Of a stretch of DNA of 53,339 bases, positions 1 to 11,835 are shown in pieces. A program made the translations under genes and the position numbers. Numbering within the stretch: the stretch's first letter is position 1; every line of letters begins with the position of its first letter. This stretch comes from Chara braunii (taxonomy: Eukaryota; Streptophyta; Charophyceae; Charales; Characeae): NCBI GenBank assembly GCA_003427395.1, contig BFEA01000393.1, forward strand, positions 245,067-298,405, in the 5' to 3' direction. The notes beneath the pieces were generated by a model. It was not told the DNA's origin and did no database searches. It saw nothing but the letters and a program-made list of their open reading frames with translations.

Positions 1-32
<32 letters not shown>

Positions 33-50
33 TGTGTATGTGTGTATGTG
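1..50. repeat. (TG)n microsatellite at window edge
   Basis: The window opens inside a TG dinucleotide run and closes inside a GT/GA run. No gene is visible from here to about 990; the short ORF at 349-561 shows no recognisable domain. Confidence 0.9.
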
Positions 51-990
51 TGGATGTGTGCACGTGTTGGCTAAAATAGCTCTACAAAAGGGGGTGACTG
101 TGACAGACTGTTTGATTGGGGGAGGGGGAGGCGTATCTATCCCTCTCTGACTGTTTGTGCTTCTCTCCTCCATCCACTTTTCTCTTGTGTCAGAACCAGA
201 AAGGACCTTCTTTGCCATCTATTAACTCTGATGTGCAATGGCCTTTGGCTCAATAAAGACGCCGGCCATCAAAGTGCAGAAAGATGGTGATGATCCTACT
301 CGAGTATAGCTACTTTGCAGGGAAACCTGGCGGCCAACATTTAAAAGAGTGAAGCCGGCATGTCATGTTTTGTTTTACGGCTGGGCCTATCCCTCACTTC
401 TGTGGTGTCCAATGTCCATCAGTGTTCAACTAGTTGACCGGCATAATATCAGCTGGGTGTGCACTCTGCCCCATTCATCCATACAGCACCGGGGTTCCCC
501 TACTATCCCTAGAGCTGCAGGCTGTGGTAGTGTAATTGCAAAAAAGAAGGGTACCATGTAGCCACCAGGCAGGTACAGGGGCTCCACTTTTTCTCTTTTT
601 TTTCATCTAAAGCCGTGGAAGCAAATCCTGAAGACGGGGATTGTTGTGGCATATGGGGAAGTAATTAATGCTTCTCACCGGCATTTTGTGTAAAAAGATA
701 ACAAGAACCTGCCTCACCAGGGCTGTGGCTATGGCTCATTCAGCCACAGCTGAGGAGAGCTTTATGTTAGTTGATGTCCTCTAATGTCATGGTATGCTCA
801 CTGGTTGAGGTAAAAAGGCAGTTTTTGAGAAGAAAAGAAACAAAGAGGTGGCAGAACCACGTGGTTCGCTTCTCTCTCCTTTCTTTTCGGCTTGCCTGGG
901 GCTGCCAAAAAGGCTGTGAAAACCACCTTTTCTTTTCTTTTAACAGAACAGATTTCCATTTTTTTTAACTTTCTTGGGGCATTTTGAAGT

Positions 991-1425
991 CTTTGCACCT
1001 CTACAACAAAAATTTGCACTCTGCATCGCATTCAGACGAAACAAACTTGGAAGCTTTTCTCCCTTTTATTTTGATAACCTTGCATAGGGAACTAAAGGGG
1101 GCAGGATTTCACAGTTTCATCATTTTCAAAGCCATGAGGAGGATGGCAGCCAGACTGGGAGAGCAGGTCTGGTCACAATTTCTTGAGACATGAAGGGTGT
1201 TACAAAGGGTGGGATTCCCCGGGACCATGGCGATGGAATGATCGGCAGAACAAGGCCGAAGACACAAGTACGCACACGCAGAGGGATATCCAATTTCTCC
1301 GACGAAGCGATTACCTGCGAGTACGGTCCTGGGAGTATGATCTGGCGCTGCAAGATGGAAAGTAAATGGTTTTTGACTGATCTATTTATTTATTTCTTAA
1401 ATTTGTGCCATAATGACATCAATGA
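991..1425 (+). repeat. Dispersed repeat R1, copy 1
   Basis: This segment matches 7027-8135 over several blocks: TTTGCACCTCTACAACAAAA against TTTGCACTTCTAAAACAAAA, then CATTTTCAAAGCCATGAGGA, then GGGTGTTACAAAGGGTGGGA, then CAAGGCCGAAGACACAAGT, and finally an ATTTATTTATTT block followed by a TAATGACATC/TAATGGCATC block. It has no long ORF. The similarity shows it is a repeat; its class is unknown. The next 700 bases (1426-2160) hold nothing I recognise. Confidence 0.7.
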
Positions 1426-2159
1426 TCAATCCTTTGTCTCTTTTAGCAGACTTTGGGACCTGCGGGTTCACAGGGCATCTTGTGGGAAGCACTGCAGCCC
1501 TGGCAGGCCGACCGCTTGACCATAGATGCCATTGCATACTTGGGCCAGATACGTGCGTTCTAGAAGTTGTGTTTTTTCAGTAGGCAGAGGGAGTGGTTTT
1601 CTGGGAAGTCTATAGCTCCTAGCCCCGTGCAAAGAAGTCTAGAGTTCTAGCACTTTTTTAGTATATACTATATATATGTGGTAAGAAGCGAACGCTCCCA
1701 TGCAGACTAAGCAGGAGGTGAGGAGAAGGCTTGTAGCATGGGCCGCCTGTGCTATGCAATGTGGTTTCTCTGTGATAAGTAAACCTCAGACTACAGTCAC
1801 TACATTGTGTAGTTGAGTTTTCAATTCTCGTGTGATCTGGGTGAACCACCTCTCAGAGGCACTCTCACCCGGCGCCATATTCATGTTGAGTACTTACTAA
1901 TGGAAAGAGGAAATCTCTCATGCCATTGGCCATTAGTTTGTTCGGATTTGGTGTGATTTCAAACTGTTTTTTGACTGTATTGAAGTTACCCCATACATCA
2001 GCAGTACTGAAGGATCTGTGCTCCAACAACGAAGACCTTACACGGGAATCAAGCAGGTTCTATCGCTTGGAGTGATTGAAGGTTTGTCGATGCTCCGGCG
2101 GTTCTTTATTGTCTCCTTGCAAGTCTGCATGCCGGCGAGGGGACGTGGTAGGAGGCGAG

Positions 2160-3400
2160 GGATGTGGTCTGGGTGTAGGAGGTAATGGATGAGTATCAGG
2201 TGACACCACCCATCGCCCCAGGAGCAGGACAGCCACCTACTTCTTCACCCATACCAACGCATCCTGCACCACAATCGCTTCCTCCTGTTTATCCACCTTT
2301 CTACGTGTGGGCACCACCAACCCCACCTTTGAGGAACACTTGGGGCTACGGGCAGCAAGGCTACCTGCACTGTCCCGCAGCAACATAGATTGGCAGCTAA
2401 CACGTTCCCCGAATAGGGAAACTGTGATTGGTTCACACGTGGACATTTCGAACTTGTTGAGAAATGGAAGAGTCATGATCTGGAGGAATCCAAGAAGAAA
2501 GTGGAAGAGACCAGCGAGAGCAGTAAAAGCGCAAGATTGAAGAAGACGAAAGGGAAAGCCAACGTACGCATGGAAGAAGGAGAACTGAAGTCGAAGGCAT
2601 GGATGGCGAGCAACTTTGGAGTATTGCTGCATGGACAAAATGGAGATCGTAGACAAAAAGGTGAAGGAAGCGGATCTACAAAGAGAGAAGCTTATGAAGA
2701 AGATAGACGAACTGGAAGCTGAACTGGGGAAAGGAGAAGCGAACAGTAATAAGAAGTGAAAGAAGTGAAAGAGGGTAGTGGGGATTAACTCACCAGCAGT
2801 GGAGATGCAAAAACCGAAGTCCTGATTGAGAACAAGTGGAGTAAGATAGCCATGGACTATAGTCTCTTTAGATTACGAAGATGAGGGGAAGAAGCCGTAG
2901 AATACGATCATTGACGACACACCGGCCAATGCAGCAAGTGCCGCAAGTGAAAATGAGGGCATGAAACTAGAAGACATTATGAAAATGCTGGTTGAGATCG
3001 CCGGAAAGTTGCAGACGAAGGAATCCAGCAGATCATTGAATGAGGTATCAAGGGACGGGACAGAAAACCAGTTGCGATTGTTGACAATGAGGCAGTTCAT
3101 CAAGCTAATGAAGAATTGGAAGGCGATGATGAGAAGTTGAAGGTGAACTGAGGCAGGTTGAACAGCACAGGCCCGGCAGGGAAGGAAGTTGGGACGGTGG
3201 AATACATGAGGTGACGGCTGCATCACTATTATGGAAATGACGGGAAAGAAATGAGAGTCTGCGTGCAGAGGGGTATCACGTGGGAAGAAAGGGCAAGGGA
3301 GCTTGGGAGCTAGCCGAAAACGACACGGATGGGGAACTAAATCCATCAGGACGTAGTCCTTTCTGGCGATTAAAGAGATTGTCAATGAATGGAGCCATCA
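2160..3400 (+). pseudogene. Broken Lys/Glu-rich coding-like region (gag- or coiled-coil-like)
   Basis: Three + frames in turn give protein-like stretches broken by stops and shifts. From 2185 there is a Pro-rich start (MDEYQVTPPIAPGAG). Around 2445-2760 the reading is charged and coiled-coil-like (KKVEETSESSKSARLKKTK, then ADLQREKLMKKIDELEAEL). Around 2925-3130 another frame gives MKLEDIMKMLVEIAGKLQ. This pattern suits a decayed coding sequence, perhaps the N-terminal gag-like part of a transposon, but no catalytic motif is seen. The long minus-strand ORF at 2873-3385 is probably a shadow of it. The element class is inference. Confidence 0.35.
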
Positions 3401-3446
3401 CCTGTGCACATTGTGATCTTAAGCATTGTTTGGAAGATGCTTTTAG

Positions 3447-4034
3447 GCTACCGTCTTAACCCGAAAAACACGTACGTAAGTTGTATACAAATACAACGTA
3501 CAACACATATGTAAGTTGTATACAAATACAACGTAGGGTACGTTGTATTCAGATACAACATAAGTACGTTGTACAACAAGTTTTAGGGTACAACTTTGCA
3601 GGAGCTTGTAGTACCAGTCGTTTTTAATTTTTTTCTCGAATATGGTTGGGAATTTCTCCAAGACCTCAGGCGAAAGTTGTTTGTATTGCAATTCCGTACA
3701 AGTTTTGCTAGGCTACCAGAGTGGCCTGGGGTCACTTGCCCGGGCCATAAAAAATCAAAAAAATAAAAATAAAACTAATGATTTTTTAATTTTATTTTAT
3801 ATTCTAAATTTGGTGAAGAATTTCAATGTCACCCTGAGGCAAAAGTTCTTCAGTTTATTTTTTTGCATGACATAGTTTTTTTTCGGATTTCTTTTTTTTT
3901 TTTTTTGTCGGGACCTTCCTTGGTTTGGCCACCCGGGACCCGGCTGGTAGCCTAGCTTTTTTGGGGATTTTTTTGGATTTTTTTTTTAAATCAAAATTCT
4001 TCAGAAATCATAAAACTTTGCGAAATGCCCTCGA

Positions 4035-4066
<32 letters not shown>

Positions 4067-4356
4067 GAATTCGGTTGTGAATTTTGATATGACCCTCAGT
4101 CAAAAGTTGTTTGTATTGCAATGTTGTACAACTTTCATTTTTTTTTGGAATTTACTAATATTTTGGAATTTTAAAAGTAGCAAAAGTTTGAATACAACAT
4201 ACGTACATTGTATTCGAATACAACGTACGTACATTGTATTTGAATACAACGCATGTATGTTCTATTCGACCGTAACTTTTATTCAAAAAAAATCACCGAT
4301 TTTGGAGAACGAGTTTTTTTTGGGGTACGTACGTTTTTTTCAGGTAAAGACTGTAG
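3447..4356. mobile_element. Terminal-inverted-repeat element, about 0.9 kb, non-coding
   Basis: The left end (3448-3477, CTACCGTCTTAACCCGAAAA and on) is repeated as reverse complement at 4325-4355 (CTACAGTCTTTACCTGAAAA on the minus strand). Just inside each end are clustered TACGTTGTATTC/GAATACAACGTA palindromes. An inner block with AAAGTTGTTTGTATTGCAAT is present twice in direct orientation (about 3640-3700 and 4070-4130), separated by the MITE at 3710-3953. It has no transposase, so it is non-autonomous. The target-site duplication is not clear. Confidence 0.6.
3710..3953. mobile_element. MITE family M1, copy 1 (AGGCTACCAG termini)
   Basis: It begins AGGCTACCAG and ends CTGGTAGCCT, a perfect 10-bp inverted repeat, with a second paired block inside (CTTGCCCGGGCC against GGCCACCCGGGACC). 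Another copy lies at 7719-8076 with the same interior (GGTGAAGAATTTC, AGGCAAAAGTT). It sits inside the 3447-4356 element and so arrived later. It is non-coding. Confidence 0.75.
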
Positions 4357-5760
4357 GAACAATACTATCATGCTTTCTCGGATTTACTAAATGGGGTTGT
4401 ACTTTGGGGGATCTCTTATTCAAATAGGCTCTTTGATGCTAATGTTGTTTTTCGTGTTTACCTCTTGATATTTCCTTTTGTAAGTAGATTTATATGGGCC
4501 AAGGTGAAGGGAGCATTTACGGGCTGCCATTGACAAAATTATGTCAAAGGTTCATAAACAGTGACGAAAGAGGGAACCGTATACGTACATTTGTATTCCT
4601 CTATGGTTCGAACACAAAAATGAACTCAAGAAAATGTGAAATAAATTATCAATGACAAGAATCTGGCCTAAACATATGAGAAAACAAACCCAAAAATAGA
4701 TCCAAGAGAACAAGAATGAAGTATAAAAAAACTAATGCATCCATTGTAATATGGAAATTGATTGTATTTTATGCAGATTTAATCAGGATTTAAGACATTG
4801 TGAACTTTATGAGTATTTTGAATGAGTCAAAGGGTAAAAAATTACCTGCAAAAATCACAAGCGAGGGATGATCTAGATGAATGAGTTATTAGAGACTGGT
4901 CGAGTTGGTGTATGGCAAATCGGAATTAAGGGGTGAATTTGGTTGTTTTTTGCTAAAAGACTTAAAGAGTGTTTTTGAGAACGGTGATGAATGGGAATTG
5001 ACTTCTCTCGTTACGACAGAATCTGAATCGAACAGTTATCTTTTTGGATCGTCATGATCTTATATTCAAGTGGGAGTGTCTGCAGTTCTCAAGCGGGGTC
5101 ACCCACCATTATGGTAGAGTAGTCGAAGGACTTAGAAAAGAGTATTTGTGGAAAGGGAGTGGATGCTCTTGACACATACTGAGTAACATAGAGGAAAAGG
5201 CATGTAACACAAAGGTGTGCATTTGTGCTTTGTTACGATGTGGTTATACTGTGATATTGAACCTCCAACTACATTGTTGTTGTTTCTATCATTTTTATTT
5301 TCTTGTTACATGCTATTTGAAAAAGAAATTGTGTGATTGAGAATAAATGTGTGATTAAGGTATTGAGCATGTAAAAAGGATTTAAGAGTGTCAACACAAA
5401 AATAAAAAGGGAGATTATACGGAGTCTAATTGCAAATGAGTTGAAGAAAAGGATAGAATTCAATCCCAGAGAATGGATTATTATAAAATAAAAAAAAACA
5501 ATTTTCTGCATACTATCACTAAGAAATGAATGCATACATAAATTTGTGAATGGATTAGAGAGAAAGTTAATGCTTCGGGATTCTTTAATCTGATGCAAAT
5601 GAAACTATCAGTGGTTTGGACTAAAGTCAAATTCACTGCAAATAGTTTGCATAATCATAAATCAACGGCCTGAAATTCACACCTTGAGTACAAATGTGAT
5701 TTATATGAAGTTAATATGGACTCTCCAAAATTGATGAGCATGTATAGGTTAGAATGAGTG
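4357..5760. other. AT-rich stretch without a recognisable gene
   Basis: The base composition is clearly more AT-rich than the DNA to the right. ORFs here are short and low-complexity. I see no motif beyond homopolymer runs. Confidence 0.6.
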
Positions 5761-5764
5761 ACAT

Positions 5765-6800
5765 TTGGGAAATCAACTATTTCTTGCTCTATACGAAAAA
5801 TATATCGTACTCGAGAAGATTTGGCTAACCTTAATTTGTGAGGTAGAAGAGTTCAGTGTCCTACCTACGAGGACCACCAGAACTAGGTATGTTGTCCTAG
5901 AAGGAACCGCCTTTATTGAATATGTAGGAGGCATCAAGGGAGCCCTCAAAGAATTATTTTTGTCACCTCTAGATATGAATCATGGTGTTACACTGATTGA
6001 ATGTCATCTCTTGTATTATGTGTGTAAGATTTTCAATAACAGTCATAATTTCAATAAATTTATCAAACTAAAGGAATTTTTTTGAAGCAAAATGAAATCC
6101 GAACTCAAGAAAGGAAAACTGCATCAAATTGCAAAATCGAAAAGAAAAAAAAAGGATACAAAATGATTTCATCATAAGTAAAGATAAAAATACGAAAAAA
6201 AAAACATTTGCAAGTCATTTGAGATTCGTCAGGGGAATTACGGTGAAAGCGTATAACCTTATGATTAAGGATTCCAAAAGTGAGCACTTTAGTCTGATGG
6301 TTAGTAAGAACCTTAAAAACGATATGCAGCTTACAAATGAGAAAGTTAAAAAGGAAGCTCTCACAATAATGAACAAGGCGTATGACATAAAGGAAATATT
6401 CAAGATGACGTGAGGGATACGGTTCATTGGATTATTAAAAAATTTTAATCCAAACATAAGTATTATGTGAGGTTCAAGACCAGAGGGAAATGTGTCACCT
6501 TTTGTAAATTTGTCGGAGAGAAGGGATGGAAGTTCATAAGGTTATCCGACTTGGAAGACCTCGTTGATTTGCTCATAAAAAATATTATCTTCAAATTGGT
6601 TGGTACCATTTTGAAACAAATCAAGGGTATATCGATGGAACAACAGACATCCCCATCCTTATTGTGTCTCATATACATGTTTTCTAAAAGAATTTCTTAA
6701 TATTGTTAGGAAAGATGAAATAAATCTTTATGTAAAAAGATATGTTGACAAGCCGTTACTTCAGAATCTTAGTCAATGTAAAAACAATAATAAAGTAGAA
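5765..6800 (+). pseudogene. Probable Penelope-like reverse transcriptase remnant
   Basis: In the frame of 6467-6700 the translation gives LEDLVDLLIKNIIFKLVG, then QIKGISM and SPSLLCLIYMF. This follows the order seen in Penelope-type RTs, where a DLLxNIYVKxG segment precedes GIPMG..CAPLLA.LF. After a frameshift near 6690 the next frame gives FLKEFLNIVRKDE and RYVDKPLLQN, which looks like a decayed (F)RYVDD catalytic box. The ORFs at 5765-6085 and 6129-6413 may be upstream parts of the same element but carry no motif I can name. Stops, a shift and loss of the second catalytic Asp make it inactive. The family call rests on motif order only. Confidence 0.4.
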
Positions 6801-7718
6801 CAAAGAAGAACTGACAAAATTCTATAAAATATTATTGACTGTTACACCAAGGATCTAAAACTGGAAAGAACGAAATGCGAATTAAATATTGTGGAATTTG
6901 TTAAAGCAAAGTTATTGGTGTTAAACCAACCCACCGACATCATCATAATGCACAAATTCAAAATATCGAGAGTATATGGGAACAACCCAATGAACCCAGA
7001 CATACAATAACCATAAATTTTGAACCGTTTGCACTTCTAAAACAAAAATTCACAAGTATCATTCGTACACTAAATCACATATCATTCGTACACTGAATCA
7101 CATATCATTCATATTATTTTGAATCGCATAAATACAAGTACAAACTCATAAGTTTTTTCCCCCTAATTTAATCATTTTCAAAGTCATGAGGAGGATGGTA
7201 TAATTTTTCAATCAGATCATTTTCAAAATCATGAAGAGGCTGACAACCAAAGTGGGAGGGTGGGCTAGGGCGCAGCTGGTTTCGAGACTTGGAGGGTGTT
7301 ACAAAGGGTGGGATTCTTTAGGATCATGAGAGTGGAGTGATCTCCAAAACAAGGCCGAAAACACAAGTTCGCACATCCAAAGTGATATCCGACTTCCCCA
7401 AAAAGCAGTTGCCTGTGAGTACGATCCTAGAGTATGATATGGCACTGCAAGATGGAATGACCCAATAAATTGTACCCGTTGGGAGTAGGTGGTTCTTGAT
7501 GAGAGCGGAAGGATTGCTCACAGCTCCTTGGATGGACCAAGGGTGACGCCTATGCAACTGCGTACTGTAAATGTTTCGTTGTGCGGCATACTCTCGTCCG
7601 TTAACCCTAAGGTGAGGAAGGTTGGTACATGCGCTCTTCAGATGAAATGCCAACTGCTCTACCTTGAATGTAGACAATTAAGAAAATATAAAAACTAGAA
7701 TTTTTTTAATTATTTACT

Positions 7719-8076
7719 AGGCTACCAGAGTGCCCCAGGGTCACTTGCCTGGCCGGGCCAAAAACATTAAAAAATATATATATATATATATATATATATC
7801 GTCAAATAGAACTGCCCGGTAAACCGTAGGCAGAGAGGGAGAAGAGGACAATATATATCGTCAAATATATATATATATATATTTTAAATTTTATTTTGTA
7901 TTTTGAATTTGGTGAAGAATTTCGATGTGACCCTAAGGCAAAAGTTGTTCAGTTTAGTTTTTTGCATAACATAATTTTTTTCTGGATTTTTTAGAGTTTT
8001 TGTTTTTTTGCGGGGACCTTCCCTGGTCCTTGCACGGGCTGGCCACCCGAAACCCGGGCGGCCCGGCTGGTAGCCT
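7719..8076. mobile_element. MITE family M1, copy 2
   Basis: It has the same AGGCTACCAG/CTGGTAGCCT termini and interior as 3710-3953, but is longer because it contains (TA)n runs and a foreign block (7799-7850) that recurs at 44538-44585. Non-coding. Confidence 0.75.
7799..7850 (+). repeat. Short dispersed repeat R2, copy 1
   Basis: CGTCAAATAGAACTGCCCGG followed by AAACCGTAGGCAGAGAG matches 44538-44585 with few differences. Both copies are flanked by ATATAT runs, which suggests they travel with the microsatellite. Confidence 0.6.
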
Positions 8077-8164
8077 CGATTATTTATTTATTTATTCAAT
8101 TCATGTAATAATGGCATCGATCCTTCTACGTAGTCTGCTAACACAATTCCCCCATCCTTTTTTT

Positions 8165-8318
8165 TTTAATAGAAAGACCGACGGTTTACAGATATATCTA
8201 CGGGTGATCAGCACCAGGTAATTTCATATCATTATTATTTTTGTCAGAAAGGGCGACGTTCTATAGATATATCCACGGGTGACCAGCCTTAGGGAACTCC
8301 ATATCATTATTATTGACA
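8165..8318 (+). repeat. Tandem duplication, two units of about 75 bp
   Basis: AGATATATCTACGGGTGATC at about 8191 is repeated as AGATATATCCACGGGTGACC at about 8264. Both are followed by a CATATCATTATTATT block. It lies next to the SINE at 8400-8781 and may be part of its 3' tail. Confidence 0.6.
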
Positions 8319-8399
8319 TAGTTATAGTACTATACATTATATTTCATGATTATTATTTATAAAACTTTTGTTATGATACGCATTCAGAGTTCACGTTTC

Positions 8400-8781
8400 T
8401 TGAGCATATCGTATAACTTGAGGGCCTCAGCCCATCATTGTAATGGAGTCATGGATGTCAGTTGAGTTGATACTGATTATAATGTTTTATTGGGTAGATC
8501 TGAACCGTCTACCCAGTAGGACATGAGCTGACCTTTTTGCGCAAATACGTTGCGCCACACATAGTGATACGGACTACTTTCACAAATCTCTTTACCAGAC
8601 TCTGTGCTCCCACATAGCTACGGGCTACAGGGTGGCATAACTCACCGTGGCGAGTCGACCAGCATCATTCCAGTTTTGTCCAACCTAGGGCCACATAAGT
8701 GATGGCAGTGGTGGGTTTTGAACCCAGGATTTACTCAGTGTCACTTAGTCATAAAACCTACTAAGCTAGCCAGCAGGACTT
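8400..8781 (-). mobile_element. tRNA-derived SINE
   Basis: Read on the minus strand, the right end has an A box (TAGCTTAGTAGG, within 8757-8772) followed about 40 nt later by a B box (GGGTTCAAAACCC, 8712-8724), the spacing of an internal RNA polymerase III promoter. A non-tRNA body follows toward 8400, including GGCCCTAGGTTGGACAAAAC. The left limit is uncertain and no clear poly(A) or target duplication was found. A SINE head is a better reading than a tRNA gene because the arms do not close into a full cloverleaf. Confidence 0.6.
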
Positions 8782-10140
8782 TTTTCTTTTTTCTTTTTCT
8801 GATACCATGGCTCAATTTGTTGTTGGGGAACATCACTTGTTGAAAATACGGTTCAACATTCCTATAACTAAGCATTATTCTTATAATAGCAATAGAAGGC
8901 ATTGGTTGTCTTTTGCAACTAGATTAACAACCTGCTTACATGAAAACATAGGCAGTCATTTTCCCTACCACTGATTGATAGCAAGTTGTTTCCAATCATC
9001 CTCCTTTGTCCCCCCACATCTTTCTCCTCTCCCCTACTTCTCCTTATTCTCTCCCCTCGTCATATTTGTTTCCCCCTCATGTTCCCCATTTCAACCAACT
9101 CAACTATCTCTTATCCAAACCAAACCATGCCAACTCAATCATGTCGAGGGATATAAGGGAAAATAATTAGGGAACTTGAGGCAAGGTGGGGGGTTATTGT
9201 TTAGTTGCCAAAAGTCAGCCTTGTTTCTTTCCTTCCTATTCCATTATATTGACCATCACCATCTCACTCTCATCCCCCAACTAGTGCAGGCAAATGCAAG
9301 GAAAATAAGCAATGTGAAGTACAGAAACCAAATGGTATTATCTCATCGAAAGCCAAAAAGTAGTTTGCACGAACAAAAAGTAGAATGCGTCGAGATACAT
9401 GCGAATTAAGAGCAAAGCAATGAATAATTAACAATGCCAACCCTCATCTAGTCTCCACCATCAATGTTTCCAATGTCACTCTTCTAATTGGCGCTCGACA
9501 CCAGGTTAGACTACGATCCGACAACACCTAGACTAGCCTATCAACTATGAGGTCAATAGGTCTTCGTGAAGTGCAACTACCAAATAACGAATAAAGACTT
9601 CGGTTGACTGACCCGCATCATCCTCACCAGGTATGCACCTTCTCACCATCGCTAATCCACCTATCTTCCCACAATGCCTTATCCCAGGACCTCCGTTCTA
9701 CCCCTTTTGGCCATACAACCAATAGGTTAGCTATGACCACCTTCTTGGCCTCGGCTGCGCCCAAAAACCTTTGTGCTTCCCGCCAGCATGCCCCTCACAC
9801 CTGCCTCTCATCCAGCGCACATGCACTTGAGCGAGCAATGCAGCAGCGCTCACGCCGATTAGTCAGTGGCAAGAATGAGAGTGACTATGCCTCACTCTCT
9901 TTTGTGCAAACTGTGGCTACGCCGGGTAGCTTCGAGACCGCTCAACCTTTGTCTCAATAGTTGCGCCCAAAGCCCTTCTAGAGTGTGCTTAAGGCTCAAT
10001 TGCAACTGTCCAAGGCCTCAACATCTTTCTGGGTTTCAACATCTCCTGGTCGGTTGCAAATGCTGTAAGCAGTCCTCATTTCCTGCCATGCCAATTTTCA
10101 GGGTCGACCTTTACTGAGGGCGGGCGCAGACAGTTACAAC
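8782..10140. other. No gene recognised
   Basis: A pyrimidine-rich stretch (8990-9090) gives rise to a Pro/Ser-rich ORF. The ORF at 9604-9960 has no domain that I recognise. Nothing repeat-like was seen apart from simple sequence. Confidence 0.5.
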
Positions 10141-10227
10141 ATGGCTCAGTCCATTTCCACCAGGCGCAAGCCACAACCATCAAGTCGAGGGCCTTATGCC
10201 TTGCATAAAAGTCAACATTTTTTTTTT

Positions 10228-10390
10228 TTTTTTTACGTCAGGTGATAAAAGTATTTTTGTTAAGTGTTCCTTTGCATTAAAGACTTCGTCCATTGGTGGG
10301 GAGCTAGACCTGGAAAATAACCATATTTTTAGTACACCTCACCCACTAGAGACCTGGAAAATAACCATTTTTTTACGCCAGGTGTTCAGA
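10228..10390 (+). repeat. Local direct duplication
   Basis: GACCTGGAAAATAACCAT occurs at about 10307 and 10351, and TTTTTTTACGYCAGGTG occurs at about 10230 and 10370. Short out-of-register duplications of this kind suggest replication slippage. The surrounding 10141-11330 holds no gene. Confidence 0.6.
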
Positions 10391-11329
10391 ATAAGGGTTT
10401 TGCATCATAAGGATTAATAGTTGGTTTTTAAACCACATGTCCAATAGAAAATCTGGCATTAGATCCGGCTACATGGACTTGAACTGCAACAGTTAGTAAA
10501 GGAAGATTGTGTGCATGCTCCCTTCACACTCTAATAGTCAAATGTACATAGAGGATGTTAGGACTAAAACTGAATCTGAGAGATAAAGTGGAAGCTACAT
10601 GGATGAAGCAACTCAATATAAGCAAACAAACACTCAGACATGTCAAATACTTTAAAACCATTAAGTCTAAGCCAACCAAAGTAACTTCTCTTTAGAGGTA
10701 GATTGACCATTGCAGCGTACCAACAAATGACTGAATAATTTGTAGGACCTCTCAAGAACAGATGGGGATAGCTTTATCATGGTGTAATTTTTGCTCTTCT
10801 GCTTTTCTGTGAAGAAATGTCCCTGAAACCATTAAACATTATTTTTTACAATTTTCAGTGGCAGTCTGGTTATGGCAGTGGTGGGACAATATGTTCCCGA
10901 CTCGCAAGTCTCACACGCGGTAGTCCCAGATTCGATGATGGCGGCAAGTCGCACGAGTCCCAAAAAAAAAATGTTGTTTCCAAGACAGTCCCAATTAGCA
11001 CCACGTCTGTCCCAACCGGTCCCAAGTGGTCCCTGATGGTCCTACGCCACCAACATTCGCTCCTCACGCAAATTTCATAGTGCGTCGCGCGCCAACTACC
11101 ACCACGTCATGTTACCACCGCCGCACACACCAACTCTGGTAGCACAACCTCTTTAAACAAAACATATGCCGCGTCGTAAGAATAAAAAAAACTTCGTCGC
11201 TATCGTGCCGCAAATCCCTGTTGTCGTGTTGCTAGTCCAACAACATTTCCACACCAAAAAAAAAAAACAAATGTTGTTGCGCCACCAATCCGACAGCAGT
11301 TCCCCGCCAAAAAAAATCAAGTGTCGCCG

Positions 11330-11835
11330 CGCCGCAAATCTGGCAGCAATTCCCCACCAAAAAAAAATCTAGTGTCGCCACGACGCAAATCCGGCAGCGC
11401 TTCCGCACCACCGCTGTCAAAACCAGAGCACCGCCGCAAAAATTCAGCAGCACTTCCGCACGGCCGCCGTTAAAACTAGAGTTGCCGCCGCAAAAATTCG
11501 GCAGCGCTCCCGCACCACCGCTGTTAAAACCAGAGCGGCCACCGCAAAAATTCGACAGCGCTTCCGCACGAACGCCGTTAAAACCAGGGTTGCCGCCGCA
11601 AAAATTCGTCAGCGCTTCCGCACCACCGCTGTTAAAACCCGGGCTGCCGCCGCAAAAATTCAGCAGCGCTTCCGCACCACCGCTGTCAAAACTAGAGTCG
11701 CCGCCGCAAAAATTCGGCAGCACTTCCGCACGACCGTCGTTAAAACCAGGGCTGCCGCTGCAAAAATTATGTAGCGCTTCCGCACCACCGCTGTTAAAAC
11801 CAGGGCTACCGCCGCAAAAATTCGGCAGCGTCCTT
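11330..11835. repeat. 54-bp GC-rich minisatellite
   Basis: GCAAAAATTC recurs at 11436, 11490, 11544, 11598, 11652, 11706, 11760 and 11814, exactly 54 bases apart. More diverged units extend left to about 11330. Because 54 is a multiple of three, both strands stay open: the + strand reads an 18-residue repeat (PPQKFGSASAPPLLKPGL) and the minus strand another (FCGGSPGFNSGGAEAL). The two overlapping long ORFs (11482-12069 and 11232-11975 on the minus strand) are therefore most simply products of the repeat, not genes. Confidence 0.85.

Larger units (their letters stand above)
7027..8135 (+). repeat. Dispersed repeat R1, copy 2, interrupted
   Basis: It matches 991-1425. The main homologous block ends near 7460 and the tail (ATTTATTTATTTATTCAATT, then TAATGGCATC) resumes at about 8081. 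The interval between contains the M1 MITE (7719-8076), so this copy was split by later insertion. CATTCGTACACT(A/G)AATCACAT is also locally duplicated near 7057-7110. Confidence 0.65.

Noticed and set aside
2873-3385. 170-codon minus-strand ORF
   Set aside because: The opposite strand reads as a decayed charged coiled coil; the minus-strand product is hydrophobic low-complexity text typical of a shadow.
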